A stretch of DNA of 64,000 nt from Valencia hispanica (lineage: Eukaryota > Chordata > Actinopteri > Cyprinodontiformes > Valenciidae), in contig OY747710.1 in assembly GCA_963556495.2 (NCBI GenBank), positions 42,941,500 through 43,005,499 on the forward strand, in the 5' to 3' direction. The notes below the pieces were generated by a model. The model did not search any database. It saw nothing but the letters and a program-made list of their open reading frames with translations, and was not told the DNA's origin. The position numbers were made by a program, and so were the translations under genes. Positions within the stretch are counted from its first letter, which is position 1. The number at the start of each line of letters is the position of its first letter. Of this stretch, positions 36,241 through 48,125 are shown piece by piece.

Positions 36241-37127
36241 CTGCTCTGCATTTGAAATGAGGGGGTTAGAGTAAAGGCTCAGTACAAAGACTTTAGATAT
36301 TTCTATGTAGAAAAAGAAAACATTTGCTATTATCTGCTACTTTATGTCTAAACAATCCATATACGCATTAAACTAAAATCCAAAATGTGAAATGAAACAT
36401 TTCCAAGAAAGCTAATCTCTACATTGATGGTGTTCTTTGATTCTATTTCAAATACTACGGGGAATCTAAACAGGGCATCTATTCTAATATATTTCCATCT
36501 CTTCTAGGGTTGTAAAAAAAATAAATTAAAAAATAAATATTTTTGATATAATTGACAATTAAAACATTAGTCATTTAAAGATCCTCATTTAGCATCAAAA
36601 CAAATGCAAACCGACCCGTTCACATTTGCACCAAATTGTCGCACCTCTTCCGGCAGCAGTGCCTTTCCTGCAGCTGCTTGCCTGACCAACACAATGAGCC
36701 GCTGTTGGCAGTTTTAAACTCTGCTAACATGGCGAGGAAATCCATTATAATACAATTATGACACAGGAAAATGGTGGAGCAGCCGGACTGAAGCTGACCG
36801 ACCCATAGCAGACTACCCTGCTCCTGTAGCTGATCACCAAAAGAAAATGTTATGCAAAATCATTAGAAAAACTCAAATTATTCAGGGTTGCTACTAAATA
36901 CATTCCCATTGACAACATCCTTGCTTACACTGTAAAAGAAAACTAAGTTTTTATGCTCCAGGTTAATGTTGATTTTAGAACACAATTTATCTTGGTATGG
37001 AATGATTCTTTAGTTGTCCCTCTGTGGTAAAATGTAGTTGTATCAACATCAACATCAGGCAAATGGAAGTACACAGTGTCAGACTAAAGATTAGCAATTA
37101 AAATAAAATAAAATAATTGGAAAAGAA
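36241..37127. other. Non-coding AT-rich stretch
   Basis: No coding segment. An AAATA-rich run lies near 36509-36540. No repeat ends identified. Confidence 0.5.
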
Positions 37128-37138
37128 ATGTTTGTTTG

Positions 37139-37757
37139 CCTTGTTCACGAATGAGGGAAAAATGGAGCGGGAGATCGATAGACGGATTGGTGGGGCATCT
37201 GCAGTTATGCGGGCGCTCTACCGGTCTGTCGTGGTGAAGAGAGAGCTGAGCCAAAAGGCGAAGCTCTCGATTTACCGGTCGATCTACGTTCCTACCCTCA
37301 TCTATGGTCACGAACTCTGGGTGGTGACCGAAAGAACGAGATCACGGATACAAGCGGCTGAAATGAGTTTCCTCCGCAGAGTGTCTGGGCTCTCCCTTAG
37401 AGATAGGGTGAGAAGCTCAGTCATCCGGAGGGGGCTCAGAGTAGAGCCGCTGCTTCTCCACATCGAGAGGAGTCAGTTGAGGTGGCTCGGGCATCTGGTC
37501 AGGATGCCTCCTGGACGCCTCCCTGGTGAGGTGTTTCAGGCACGTCCCACCGGGAGGAGGCCCAGGGGAAGGCCCAGGACACGCTGGAGGGACTATGTTT
37601 CTCGGCTGGCCTGGGAGCGCCTTGGGGTTCCTCCCGAGGAGCTGGAACAAGTGGCTGGGGAGAGGGAAGTCTGGGTCTCTTTGCTTAGGCTGCTGCCCCC
37701 GCGACCCGACCCCGGATAAGCGGAAGAAAATGGATGGATGGATGGATGGATGGATGG
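37139..37757 (+). mobile_element. Rex3 (RTE-clade) LINE, 5'-truncated, with target-site duplication
   Basis: The copy starts CCTTGTTCACGAATGAGGG. It ends GGATAAGCGGAAGAAAATGGATGG with a (GATG)n tail of about six units, the standard Rex3 3' end. ATGTTTGTTTG occurs immediately before it (37128-37138) and after it (37758-37768), an 11-bp target-site duplication. Its GC content is well above that of the neighbours, as expected for this family. An open frame and clean duplication suggest a relatively recent insertion. Confidence 0.93.
37141..37719 (+). CDS. Rex3 LINE ORF, C-terminal fragment of reverse transcriptase protein
   Basis: About 192 codons stay open from the 5' truncation point to the TAA at 37717-37719. 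An upstream ATG at 37117 is flanking DNA and not the true start. Landmarks are LFTNEGKMEREIDRRIG, LYRSVVVKRELSQKAKLSIYRS, PTLIYGHELWV, SFLRRVSGLSLRDRVRSSVIR, RWLGHLVRMPPGRLP, the RRPRGRPRTRWRDYVSRLAW arginine-rich block and LLRLLPPRPDP at the end. These are the stereotyped C-terminal blocks of Rex3/RTE-clade ORF2 after the palm domain. The endonuclease and catalytic YADD region are missing, so the fragment is inactive although unmutated in frame. Confidence 0.9.
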   Translation: MFTNEGKMEREIDRRIGGASAVMRALYRSVVVKRELSQKAKLSIYRSIYVPTLIYGHELWVVTERTRSRIQAAEMSFLRRVSGLSLRDRVRSSVIRRGLRVEPLLLHIERSQLRWLGHLVRMPPGRLPGEVFQARPTGRRPRGRPRTRWRDYVSRLAWERLGVPPEELEQVAGEREVWVSLLRLLPPRPDPG

Positions 37758-37768
37758 ATGTTTGTTTG

Positions 37769-38731
37769 TTTGTATCTGTTAGCGACACAACTTAAAAATA
37801 TATAGACAGATTTTGATTAAATTGTCAGTGGTGCCTGGAACAACTGACTAGATTATGGGGGTAATCTGCATCACCGTCTGGGGGAGGACTGAGCTGCCAT
37901 GGCAGAGGTTTGCGCTCTCCGAGTGCTTTTCTTGTTAGGTATGCTCTAATTAAAGCAGTTATAATGTGTTTCTTTTATTTTTTGCTCTTAAATAATGAAT
38001 ATAAAGCCTTTGTACCTTCAAAAAATATTAAAATGTGTTTGAAAATGTTTTATGTTTCTTAGTATCATTATGGAGTTTGAAATCTTTGCATCGTGACGAC
38101 CCTCTCGCTGGTCAGAACTCCCCTCATCTTCTATCAAAATACCCCAGACATCTTTTATTTGCCAAAACATTAATATCCTTTCTGAACAAAGTGAATAACA
38201 AAAACGTCTTGGTATCCAAGTCAGACTTGAAACTCTCTTCATCTCCACCTCTATGCACCGCGGGAGGAAACAGGTCGGAACAGTTTACCTCCCACATGCC
38301 ACATGAAAGGGACTACTTTTAAACACAACACTCTGTGAGAAATGTGGACAATTTAACATTTATTTACCACTGTGGGGGAGGGACCTGCTTAATGGGACTT
38401 GGGTGAGTATGTGTAATTAAGAGCGGGAATAAGTGGTGAGTTGAAGAGTACATGATAGTGCGTGTCTGCGTGTGCGTGCGTTTGTAAGTATTTGTGAGGA
38501 ATATGGTAGCAGGCTAGCAGCATCAGGCCATGATGGAGTGCTTTGCAGAGCCAAACACCCATTCAGCAAGCTGTGTGCTCATTAATCCTGCCAAACTCCA
38601 CTTGTTACATGCACGCACAGGAAATCATGAGGCTAGGTAAACAGGGAACTGCTGCGATCCATCACTGCATGCCAGCAACACGCTGATATAGGTGTACACA
38701 CACACACACACACACGCACACACACACACAC

Positions 38732-38803
<72 letters not shown>

Positions 38804-39904
38804 CCAAGTAAAGTAAATGCAAAAGATAAGCCCTTATCCACACAAACATATAGAGTGAAAAAACACACACAGCTTTGCAAGTGTGTGTGACAAAAGCACA
38901 GAGATAAACAGATGCAAACTAAATCATGCACTGAAATGTTCACGTTATCGTTTATTATTTTACTATATTAAACTGCCACTGATATCAGAAAGTGTGATGT
39001 GCTTTATAATGAGAGGCAAGGTGTGAATCTAGCAAAGTATTGTTGCTAAGAAATGACACCCTAAGCTGCTAAAGGCCGGCTCTTTCTATTAGTAGTAAGA
39101 AATACTGCTACCACGCCTGGATGGAAATCAATAGAACTTGACCCCAGTTTGGCCTCTGGTTGCACAGAGGAGTTATGGGACCACACTGGCCTTGACAACG
39201 GCTGCTTTCGTTCGTGATTTTTCCTCTCTTCTTTCCCTTTCTTTCTTTTGACTCGGTTTGCTCTTTGTGTTTTGTTTTCTTCTCTTAAATCCTTCTAGCT
39301 AAGTACACGCACACAAACATACCCAAATCTGCACACAGCATTTGACAAATGGGGCATAGGACTAGTTACACAGCCCAGCAGTTAGATGCAGTGCCTGTGC
39401 AGATCTGCTACAGTATATCTATGTGCCTGCCTGGCCGGAGCTTTTACTGAAGCCATCAGCAAAGCAACATTCCATATATCTTTGACAGAGAAGGGAACAA
39501 TACTATTTGCACTAATTTAGCCCTGGGATGGGGGGAGAGATTTCCAGTTAATGGGGGACTTTTTTTTAACCACCCCGCATCACTTATTTTACCATTCTCA
39601 AATGGCCACCCTTCAGCAGGACAGATGGGACGAGCTCACAAGCTGCCGCTCACATGCTAATAATCTCCATTAGAAGGAACGTTAAAAAAAACAAAAAAAA
39701 AACGAACAAACAATGGCTTGGAAAAGCAAGGCATCGGTTCACGAGAAAGTCTGAAAGTACGTCTTCATCACAGGCAGAGCAGCGATGAAAAGCTGAATAA
39801 GATACTAAATTCACATGCAAATAAACATGGCAACAAAACAACCTCAGAACAAATGTACATATTTTAGCCATCAATACATGAGGTCTTAAGCAGAACTATC
39901 GTCA
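37769..39904. other. Non-coding stretch, no gene seen
   Basis: Contains a long CA microsatellite. 38500-38640 and 39590-39670 carry words such as GTGTGCTCATTAATCCTGCC and CACATGCTAATAATCTCC that resemble conserved regulatory DNA. No exon with splice sites was recognised. Confidence 0.5.
38693..38801. repeat. (CA)n microsatellite
   Basis: About 54 dinucleotide units with two CACGCA interruptions. The C/V-rich ORFs on the minus strand are its translation. Confidence 0.98.
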
Positions 39905-40905
39905 ACACATGTCACTGCGTTTTATAGGGATTTTATGCAACAACACAAAGAAGCACATATTTGTGAGGTAGAAGAAAATGATAGATGGTTTAGAAAGTTG
40001 CTACAAACAACACAATCTGAAAAGTTGCAAATGTGTACTTCCAAATGCACGTAAATGTTTACTTTGTAAACTTCTTTGTGAACTAACTGAAGCACAGTCA
40101 GACTGCAGGGAGAGCGTTTGTGAACAGAAGTTCTGAAGTTATGCTAAAAAATTATTTCTGAATTCGAATTAAGCTGGAACTTTGGGCCATTTTAAAAACA
40201 GATATATGTGTTCATCTATTTTATTCTAACTGGAAGGTTAATCTTCATCTTAGTCTCCAAGCTTCTGCAGTTTCATTCAGACTATTTTTTTTCTAGCATT
40301 GACCTGTATTAACCTTCATCAAAGTCCCTATCAAGTCTGCACAGCTTCCCTGTCCCTGCTGAAGAAAAGCATCCCCTTATGGGGGGGATATTAAGTGCTA
40401 TTTATTCAAAATTTTAACTTTAATATTATCTGATTAGAACACCTTCTTCCACATGTTCTTTGACGTCTTCTCACCAATCTTCCACAAAAAACAAACCAAG
40501 ACAAAAAATATGGAGTGCACAGCTACTACTTGTCATGACAACAAAGTCTCCTACCTAAGCTGTGGATCTCTGCAGCTCCTCCAAAGCTACAATAAGCTTA
40601 TTGGTTATTTCTCTAGGAGAGGAAGAGCATGCCATCTCTATCCATTATAAGATGATGAATTGAACAGTGCTCCCTGAGATGTCCAGTGCCTTAAGATTCT
40701 CTACAACTGATGACCTGAGTTCTGTTTTACTTGAACTTCATAATCCTTATAAAGCCAGTCATTTCAGATTTTCATTTGTGGCCTCTCACTTTAGAATTAT
40801 GTGCTTTATTGTGTAGGTCTATCACTTAAAAATAACATAATATTAGCAATGAGCTGAATTCTATTTTTCCACCTAATTGTATTGACACCTGTACTCCCTT
40901 AATAA
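39905..40905. mobile_element. Tc1-type MITE remnant, ends unclear
   Basis: Family words are present: ACACAAAGAAGCACATATTTG with GAGGTAGAAGAAAATGATAG at the left; CCCTGTCCCTGCTGAAGAAAAG and CATCCCC near 40350-40378; GTGGATCTCTGCAGCTCCTCC at 40561; and TGTGTAGGTCTATCACTTAA at 40811. The same words recur in the copy at 54673-56512. ORF 40453-40650 is a by-product. Confidence 0.5.
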
Positions 40906-40957
40906 AAATAATAAATGTGGTTGTTTTAGCATGTTGTTAGTGCAGAGTGTGTTATAA

Positions 40958-41772
40958 CAGAGATCCCCAACCCCAGGACCCCGGACTGGTACTGGGGCCG
41001 TGGGTCAATTGGTGCCGGGACGCACAAATAGAAGAAATCACTTATAGTATTTACGTTTTATTCGATATCAAAGTATAAATGACATTTCATTTTGATAAAT
41101 TACCGAATTTTGTTAGTTTCATCTGACTATAACTCACCCTTGACACATGTCAAGACCCTTTCCTTGGTCACTTGATACGACACTGTTCAAAACAAACCCA
41201 CAAGCTAGCAAAATGATTCAAATCAAAGGTCTCTGAAAAGTATCTTAGGCAAAAATGAAAAGGTCTACTGAAAAGACAGAAGAGCCAACAACTGCCAAGA
41301 AAAAGAAAGCTAGCAGATAATACCAGGAATCGTGCTTAAAATATGGATTTATCTCTGCTTAATATTCAGCAACCGGGGCTTTCTAATGAGGCAATGAAAC
41401 CTTTCAAACCTTTCACTCATTACAGTGAAACAGCCACAGTGCTCCCACTGATTCAGTGTTCTGGTGAGTTGTGCTTTTCATGCACTTTATATTTGTTTTT
41501 GTAACAAAGCTTATTTTAAAGAGATGTTTAAACATTACCATAGCAACCAGAGAGCATTAAGGAGAACCAGAAAGGATATCACTCATGTTATGTTGTTAGC
41601 GCTAATGAAGTTACGAGCACACATGGATCTACATTTATTATTGAATTTAAAATTAAACAAATTTTTTATGCCCGTCGCATCATTTTGTTTTGTTGCATTT
41701 ATCTGCCCGGTCCATGTGAATATTGTCTGATATTTTTCCGGTCAGTGGAGAAAAAAAGGTTGAGGATCACTG
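40958..41772 (+). mobile_element. hAT element, ~815 bp, with exact target duplication
   Basis: The left end CAGAGATCCCCAACC and right end GGTTGAGGATCACTG are inverted with few mismatches. TGTTATAA flanks both sides (40950-40957 and 41773-41780), an exact 8-bp duplication typical of hAT. Subterminal DNA at both ends carries CCGG-rich words (CCCCGGACTGGTACTGGGGCC and CCGGTCCATG). A broken transposase start lies inside. Confidence 0.92.
41255..41370 (+). pseudogene. hAT (ZBED5-like) transposase N-terminal remnant
   Basis: From the ATG at 41255 the frame reads a lysine/glutamate-rich start ending AKKKKASR, then a stop, then YQESCLKYGFISA and another stop. The K-rich leader followed by Y-ES-LKYGF is the N-terminal signature of the same transposase lineage as the ORF at 32768. 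The protein core is deleted, and the remaining sequence moves quickly into the right subterminal region. Confidence 0.65.
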
Positions 41773-42039
41773 TGTTATAACATTAGGCATGCAAAGTCGT
41801 CCTCTTCCAAAAAGCTTAAGTAAACTCTCCATCAAAGACAGAGCTTACTAATGTAAAAAGAAAAAAACTGGTTTCTTTCCGTTACAGCCTGTAATTTCTG
41901 TAAGGACACATGTTCGGTTGTAGCCTCACAGCTCATTTAACTTCTCTTGTACAGTGATTGAAAAAAAGGAAATTGTCTAATGTATATCTAAACTACATTG
42001 TGAAAATAGATTATTCATTATTATCATGTTTCAAACCAA

Positions 42040-43060
42040 TTGTTTAACCCTAGTTAATTCAACAAATACTATCCAGATTTTCATCAGTCAGTCAACCTAT
42101 TTATTGGGACAATATTGCTGCTGGTTAGTTTGATATCGTGTACAAAATGGGCCGCAAAAGGCAAAAATGAGGAGCCTACAAAGAAGATTATAGACTTACC
42201 TGTAAAAGACTAAAAAGCCATCTCTACACAGCTTCATGTTCCTGTGAACCCAGTTGCCAATTTTATTAAACGGTACAAGGTTCATGGGAGTGTAGCCAAC
42301 CACCCAGGGCATAGACGCAAGAAGAAATGAAAGCCAAGGTTGATCAGACGGATGAACCTGGAAGGTAGAAAGAGAGCAAGAGAAGCATCCAAAACCACTG
42401 AAGCTGAACTCCAAGGTCAGCACATTTATCTTCTCACTACAATCCAGCCAGACTGGATTCAGCCAAAATCACATGTTAACAAGTTCAAAGGCTTCTGCGA
42501 GATTATCCTTTGGATTAATGAAAAAGAACTCAAGCTTTTTGGACAATCACATTACCTCTATGTTTGCAGAAGGAAAAAAAGTAAAAGAACACCACACCTA
42601 ATGGGAAATGTGAAGTTCTGTTTTTCTGGGACTTTTTTGCTGAATCTGGCCCAGGGAAGTTTGAATGCGTGCAGTGAAGTCTCAGGGCTTCTAAGGCATC
42701 TTGGAGTTTACATGCTTCCCAGTCAGAGAGCTCAGTCCCAGGTCGTGGGTCAACCAACAGCATAACAACAGAACACACAGCTAAAAGGAAAAAATAAATA
42801 AAACTGTCGTTTTCTTTAATGGCCGTGCATGAACCCACATTTATAATTCTATCAAACACTTGGAAGGATCTGAAAATGTACTAAACTGAGTCATCTTCAG
42901 CAATTTGCCCAGACGATGATTCCTTCAAAGAAGCTGATGTGAAAGTATTGAATAACGAGTTCTATCTTTTTTCTTCATCCATTTTTCATTTGTTTTCATA
43001 AATAAAAAAATTAAGTCAAAGATTGATCAAAAACAAGCTACGGTTTGTGGTTAATATGGG
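42040..43060 (+). mobile_element. Tc1-like transposon, decayed
   Basis: Surrounds the transposase relic at 42130-42780. Boundaries are estimates: 3' family words (CTTCAGCAATTTGCCCAGACG, ATTCCTTCAAAGAAGCTGATG) occur near 42896-42945, but TA-flanked termini were not found. Confidence 0.55.
42130..42780 (+). pseudogene. Tc1-like transposase relic
   Basis: Reading across frames gives an N-terminal DNA-binding part with VPVNPVANFIKRYKVHGSVANHPG near 42240-42310 (paired-like helix-turn-helix then the GTTANLPR-like linker). This is followed by REASKTTEAELQG near 42376-42414, then a catalytic-core segment ELKLFGQSHYLYVCRRKK near 42530-42582 (family: D-E-S/T-K-F-E-LFG--H-YVWRKKG, here with the first Asp lost). 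A C-terminal stretch containing LPSQRAQSQVVG lies near 42715-42750. The ORF at 42340-42765 covers part of it, but frames differ between segments. The catalytic aspartate is missing and the copy is inactive. Confidence 0.75.
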
Positions 43061-46000
43061 ATAAAGGATAAACGATTTGATAAAACTTTTGTTATTTCAA
43101 GATCTTTGTGTTTTCATTTCATGTTGGAAGACCACCAACAGATTTCTCAGGTTTAAATAAAGATATTTTATGTAGTGAAAAAAAATCATGGTAATTTTAG
43201 TGTAGTGATCTCTGTTGAGTTTGTGGAGAATACGTTCTTCTATGCATGTGATACAAGCCTGGAAAAATGTTAAATAGATTACATTTAATAGCTTCCTTTT
43301 GTGGAACAATAATCACAAGCTGACAAATCTGAAAATAAAGTGGATCTTCGTTTTCTTTCCAAACAAAAGACAAAATATGATTAAAGATCAATAAAAGACA
43401 AACAATAGAACATTTTGATCAAAATAGTCAAAACGGTACAACTACGGAATAAAAAAACTACTTTTTCTTCTCTTATTTCTCAAATCTTTATCGGACACTT
43501 CCCAACTTTTATCTTGCTGAAAATAAATAAATGAATAAATAAATAAAGCAAAAATAATGAGCTGAAACTCCCACAGGACGCATTTTTTTCTTCTGATTTT
43601 AGCCTGTTATAAAAAGGAAATGTTCCACTGAGCACTTTGAAGCGCAGCGTTGCTGCCTGACTGATAGAAGTGAAGAATTGCTTCCCTTCTGTCCAGTCTG
43701 CAACCCACAAGCAGACTTACAATGAAGTCGCTATGAAAGCCGATCCGTCAATCACAGGAAAAGGCTATCCATTGGGCAATATACAAATGATCAAATCCTG
43801 GCGTCAAATTGACCGGGTGTGAGGACGTCGAAAGAAACTAACACACCAATACACACATGCAGGTATAGGCACTGTAGAAAACTGAGCACACAGAAAAACA
43901 ATCAAATACAGGCATTATCCAGAAGCCCACACACACGTAGGCGAACTCGTGCACACATTTACGGCAGAATGCACATAAACATACACTCGTCGCTATGTGT
44001 TGGAGCTCAGACAGCAGAAGTCATCAGAGACCTGTAAAGCATTACCCTCTGTGTGACTCGAGCCACTCCAGAAATAGCCTCTGTAATGTATTCTTACCGC
44101 TGCCGTCTCTTTTGCACAATAGTGCCCTTAATAACACACTCCATTTCTGTTGGCATAAATAAGGGCTCCATTTCCATCTTATTTCATGCAAATGAGAGCG
44201 CTGCGCCCAAACAGGTAGTGGGAGTAGTGCGCGAGTGGAGTGTGTATACTGAGTGTAGTGGCATGATTGGGGACGAGCGAATTCAAATGAGTGTTGGAGA
44301 GACCCCACGATGTGCCAATGACTCCCACGCCAAGCCTGCCAAAGGCATGACAGACACCGTCACTTAGTCACTTACGGGCCCCCGTACCCTGCACATGGTG
44401 CCATTACAGGGGCCAACGCAAAAACCAATATTTATCCAGGCAAATGGTTCTCTGGAGGGAGATTATTGATGCAGGCACATCGAGTTGCACTCCAGCAGTA
44501 GGCTCTGGTCTAAACTGCTAACATGGTATCTGATTAGGTATTTGCACTGGTTAACTTGGGTTTGGATGGGAGTGATTGGCTCGCTTGCTTGTAGCACGTT
44601 TAAATGTGTAAGGCAGCTGGTTGACAATCCTATGATCAGGGAAGATTATGTCACCTACTCTGAGGAAGTGTTGTGACTGCCTCATTTTTTGTGTTAATTC
44701 ATTCATCTCTAATAAACGCACATTAAATTCCCGGGGATGGTCTAGTATACCAGCACTAATGTAATGTATATTAAGACAATACAACTAAAAAATGAATATT
44801 CTCTTATACACAATAGTACAAGCAAATATCACACTGTATTACAGTGTTTCTTAATCAAGCTGGCTTTGCTTTGGTTTTGGGGGTTTTTTTGGTTTAGATT
44901 TAGGACTTTGATCTTTTATATTGCTTGAGATTTCACAATATTAGATTATGAAATGTCTCGTTAAAGTGAAGTACGTTCACAAACTGCAGTTCAGCTGTTC
45001 TGAATATGTGACTTTTCATAAAGTAAGGCCTTCTTCATAACTGCCAATAAACCCTGCGTTTTAATGTTAATCTTATCATCTTTACCTAATCATCGGCTAT
45101 ACCAGTCTAGAACTCTTTGATTATATCAGCTAGAAGCCCAGATGTTGGTGACGACACTGACTGGCGTGTGCTAGCAGTAAAGCTACCAGCCAAAGGGTGG
45201 CACCCAACCCACAGCACACAAACAAAAAAAAAACAAAAAAACAGGCAGTCTGTTTACATGCAGTAAGAATAAAACCTAATCATTAACTTGAAATACCTAC
45301 ACTTTAGTCCGGCTGGAGTTGAACCGAACTGACCTACATTTAATCGAGATATGACACCCAGAAAATGCAGTTAAAAAAACATATTCCTCTGCATGTATAC
45401 AACATCCCAGATAATTCATGCTATGATTGCCCTGGGCACTCCCCCTTCCGGAAGTGACGACACGCGGAAGCGGGAATAAAAAGGCCAATACGACAACAAC
45501 ACAGTAGCAACAACACTTGTAGCACAATCAAACAGTACAGTAATTACGAAATATCCTGTGCCGCAGTGTGGTTGTAGTCCATTTCTTTGCTCGTTGTGCA
45601 TATCCTGCCTTTACTCCGTCTGCTTCACTGCATCGATTCTTACCATAGCTTGATTTAAATGTGCACGTATACGCACTGAATGATGCTTGCTTTAAACAAA
45701 TACAGTGTGGATAATTTATTTCTTAAGGAAAACCAAATTAATTATTTTTTTAAATATCTTTTCTTCTTCTCCTCCTCTGTGTAGACAGTGTACTAACCAG
45801 CGAATTATGGCCCCCATGTGGAATAAAAATGTATATCTCTGAAGGGAACGTCATTGTTCAGCTGAGCTAAAACAGCTATGAACAGACGGCTTACCTCGCA
45901 TTCACAGATGTAAGCACGTCAAGACCTAAAGTGTAAGGTATAACTTTGAAACTCCAGATATCAAAGTGTGTGCTTTAAGTGTGACATCCGCTATCTATAT

Positions 46001-46325
46001 ACAAAATATTTATTTTGAAGTAAGATGGAAGTCATTCTGAGGTTGGTTTGTTGGACTGACAAAATTGGCTAAGAAAGATGACTTATCAGACCAGTCATCA
46101 ACTCTCAGTAACAAACACTTTTTTTTTACTTTTCCTGTGGGAACAATGACAGGGTGAAATATCAAAATATTTGAAGGCTCAATAAGAATATGTCGACTGC
46201 CTAACTGGTAGTCGCTAGTAACACTAAAGCTAACATTAGTTTTGGAGATTACAAGTGCCAGCAAAGCGAAGGGGCATTTTTTCCATTTTTTATTCAGCCT
46301 GAACTATAATTCATAACCTCTGGTA
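43061..46325. other. Non-coding stretch, no gene seen
   Basis: No recognised exon. 44040-44470 has lower repeat content and mixed composition, with CTTATTTCATGCAAATGAG (octamer-like ATGCAAAT) and CCAATATTTATCCAGG, so it may be conserved regulatory DNA. ORFs at 44042-44367 overlap on opposite strands and lack motifs. Confidence 0.45.
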
Positions 46326-46528
46326 CAGTGTTTCTCAACCCTGGTCCTCAAGGTACACTGCCCTGCATGTTTTAGCTGTTTCCCTGCCTTAACACACCTG
46401 CTTCTCTTGATTGCAGTTTAGCAAAAGCCTGTAAATCAGTCATCAATTGAAATCAGGTGTGCAGACGCAGCGAAAGATTAAAAAGATGCAGGGCAGTGTG
46501 CCTTGGGGAAGAGGGTTGAAAAACACTG
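46326..46528. mobile_element. hAT MITE, 203 bp
   Basis: The left end CAGTGTTTCTCAACCCTGG and right end GAGGGTTGAAAAACACTG are inverted. Flanking octamers CTCTGGTA and CTCCAGTT match at 5 of 8 positions, consistent with an aged duplication. It is the full-length version of the truncated copy at 12454-12617. It is non-coding. Confidence 0.85.
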
Positions 46529-46560
46529 CTCCAGTTTAAAATCCAAAAGAATTAAATCAT

Positions 46561-46775
46561 GGGTGTCCAGCTCCAATCCTCAAGAGTGGTGTCCTGACAG
46601 ATTTAGATGTGTCTCTACTCCAAAAAGGCTTTGGTAATTCAAATGGTCCAACTACCTCCTCATGTCAAAGTTCTGCAGAGGTTTTGCTAACGACAGATTT
46701 AATTCAGGTCTGTTGAACCAAGGAAAGAACTAGAAAATGCAGGATTCTGACACTTGGGGACTGACTTTGAACACC
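46561..46775. mobile_element. Second hAT-type MITE, ~215 bp
   Basis: The left end GGGTGTCCAGCTCCAATCC and right end GGGGACTGACTTTGAACACC form imperfect inverted termini of a fish MITE family (consensus ends like GGTGTCCAAACTCCGGTCC). It is non-coding and sits immediately after the previous MITE. Confidence 0.6.
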
Positions 46776-47752
46776 AGTGAACTAGATTGATTAAGGCTTC
46801 AGTAAACTGAACAGGGATTTTTTTTAATGGCAGTTTTATGATTTGCGAATTTTCCCAAAACACGCATTATCTGGGACTGTGAGCGCTCTATTCATGCATG
46901 CCTTAAAGACAAAGCCCAGTAGGTTGTCTTTGTGGATATCTTAGGAATGGATTTGCACAGACATATTTGGAAGCTGACATTTAAAGTACCAAACAAACTG
47001 GAAATTAAGTACTACTGTATTTAGCCCCTGTTGGCCATTCAGAAGCAGGTATCTGCATCATCAGAAGAACCCTACAGAGACAGGAGCTAAGGTTGCGTCT
47101 CTGGGTAGAGCAAAAAGGCTTTTATAAAAATGTAAGTGTAATCTTTATTATAATGGTAAATGCCATATGAAACTTTTTAGATTTTTGTGGCAAATATATC
47201 CAAAAGAAATAAGACAGAAGTAGAGATGAGCATAAACAGGGGTGTAAAATCCCTTCTTTCTCAGGAAAAAACTTTATTTTCCCATTTAGTTTAATATTCT
47301 ACCACACTGGAAGACTTTCATGTGTCATGATTTCACCTCAACATAAAATGTTATGTTCCTTTTTTTTTTTTAGCTTGTTTCTCTAAACTGCAATTCGGTA
47401 TTGTGGTCATCTCATATTTCATCTGTGCTTTGGATTCCTCCCACAATGAAAACATTTAGGTTCCTGAGTCTGTGAGTATGTAAGAATGAACTATTCAAAT
47501 ATTTTGGCTCTGTGAATGACATTATATATTTACTATGTATGTTTGCCTCGTGCTTGATGTCTGGCTACATTTCATTTCAATACAATTCGAACAAGTGGCT
47601 CTTTTTAGAGACGCAATAAGAAATCAGTTGGGGGCTGGAATTCAACAACGTTCACGTAGCTCTGCACCATCTGATGGCTGACAAGTTGGAAACTCAAAAA
47701 TTTTATCTTTTTCTATTGAGTAACACGCTTTATGAAGCTCTACATGGTGGCA
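46776..47752. other. Non-coding stretch, no gene seen
   Basis: AT-rich DNA with a T11 run near 47360. No exon or repeat ends recognised. Confidence 0.5.
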
Positions 47753-48000
47753 CAAGTGGCAGGGCTATGGGGGGGTCTAGGGGGGCCTAGGCCCATCCAC
47801 TTTGGACATGGGCCCACCCAAATAAATGACTTTCTTATATTATACATTATATTTATGATTATGTTTTCTGTTTGAGGAGTGTCACTTAAAGACATTTTAA
47901 AATCAAACAAAATAAAAATGTCCTTGTTTACTGTTGCTTTTAAGTGTGCGCGTGCATGGGAGATTGGTTGGGAGGAGGGAAGGGTATAACTGTGATCATG

Positions 48001-48125
48001 TTTTTATTCTGGGGGGGGGGGGGGGTGTCATGTGGGGTCATTTTAATTTGTAAAGCACTTTGAGATGCTATTTTGTACGAAAAGCGCTTTATAAATAAGG
48101 TTTGATTTCATTTGATGATTTGATC
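48001..48125 (+). mobile_element. L2-type LINE 3' tail fragment
   Basis: After a G17-type run (48011-48026) comes AATTTGTAAAGCACTTTGAG, then GAAAAGCGCTTTATAAATAA and a TTTGATT-type tail. This is the usual hairpin-like 3' end of fish L2 or L2-tailed SINEs. Confidence 0.6.

Noticed and set aside
33957..38801. Tandem repeats as a possible CRISPR array
   Set aside because: Simple di- and tetranucleotide tracts without spacers; the genome is eukaryotic.
38625..38943. Cysteine/valine-rich minus-strand ORFs
   Set aside because: Translation of the CA microsatellite at 38693-38801.
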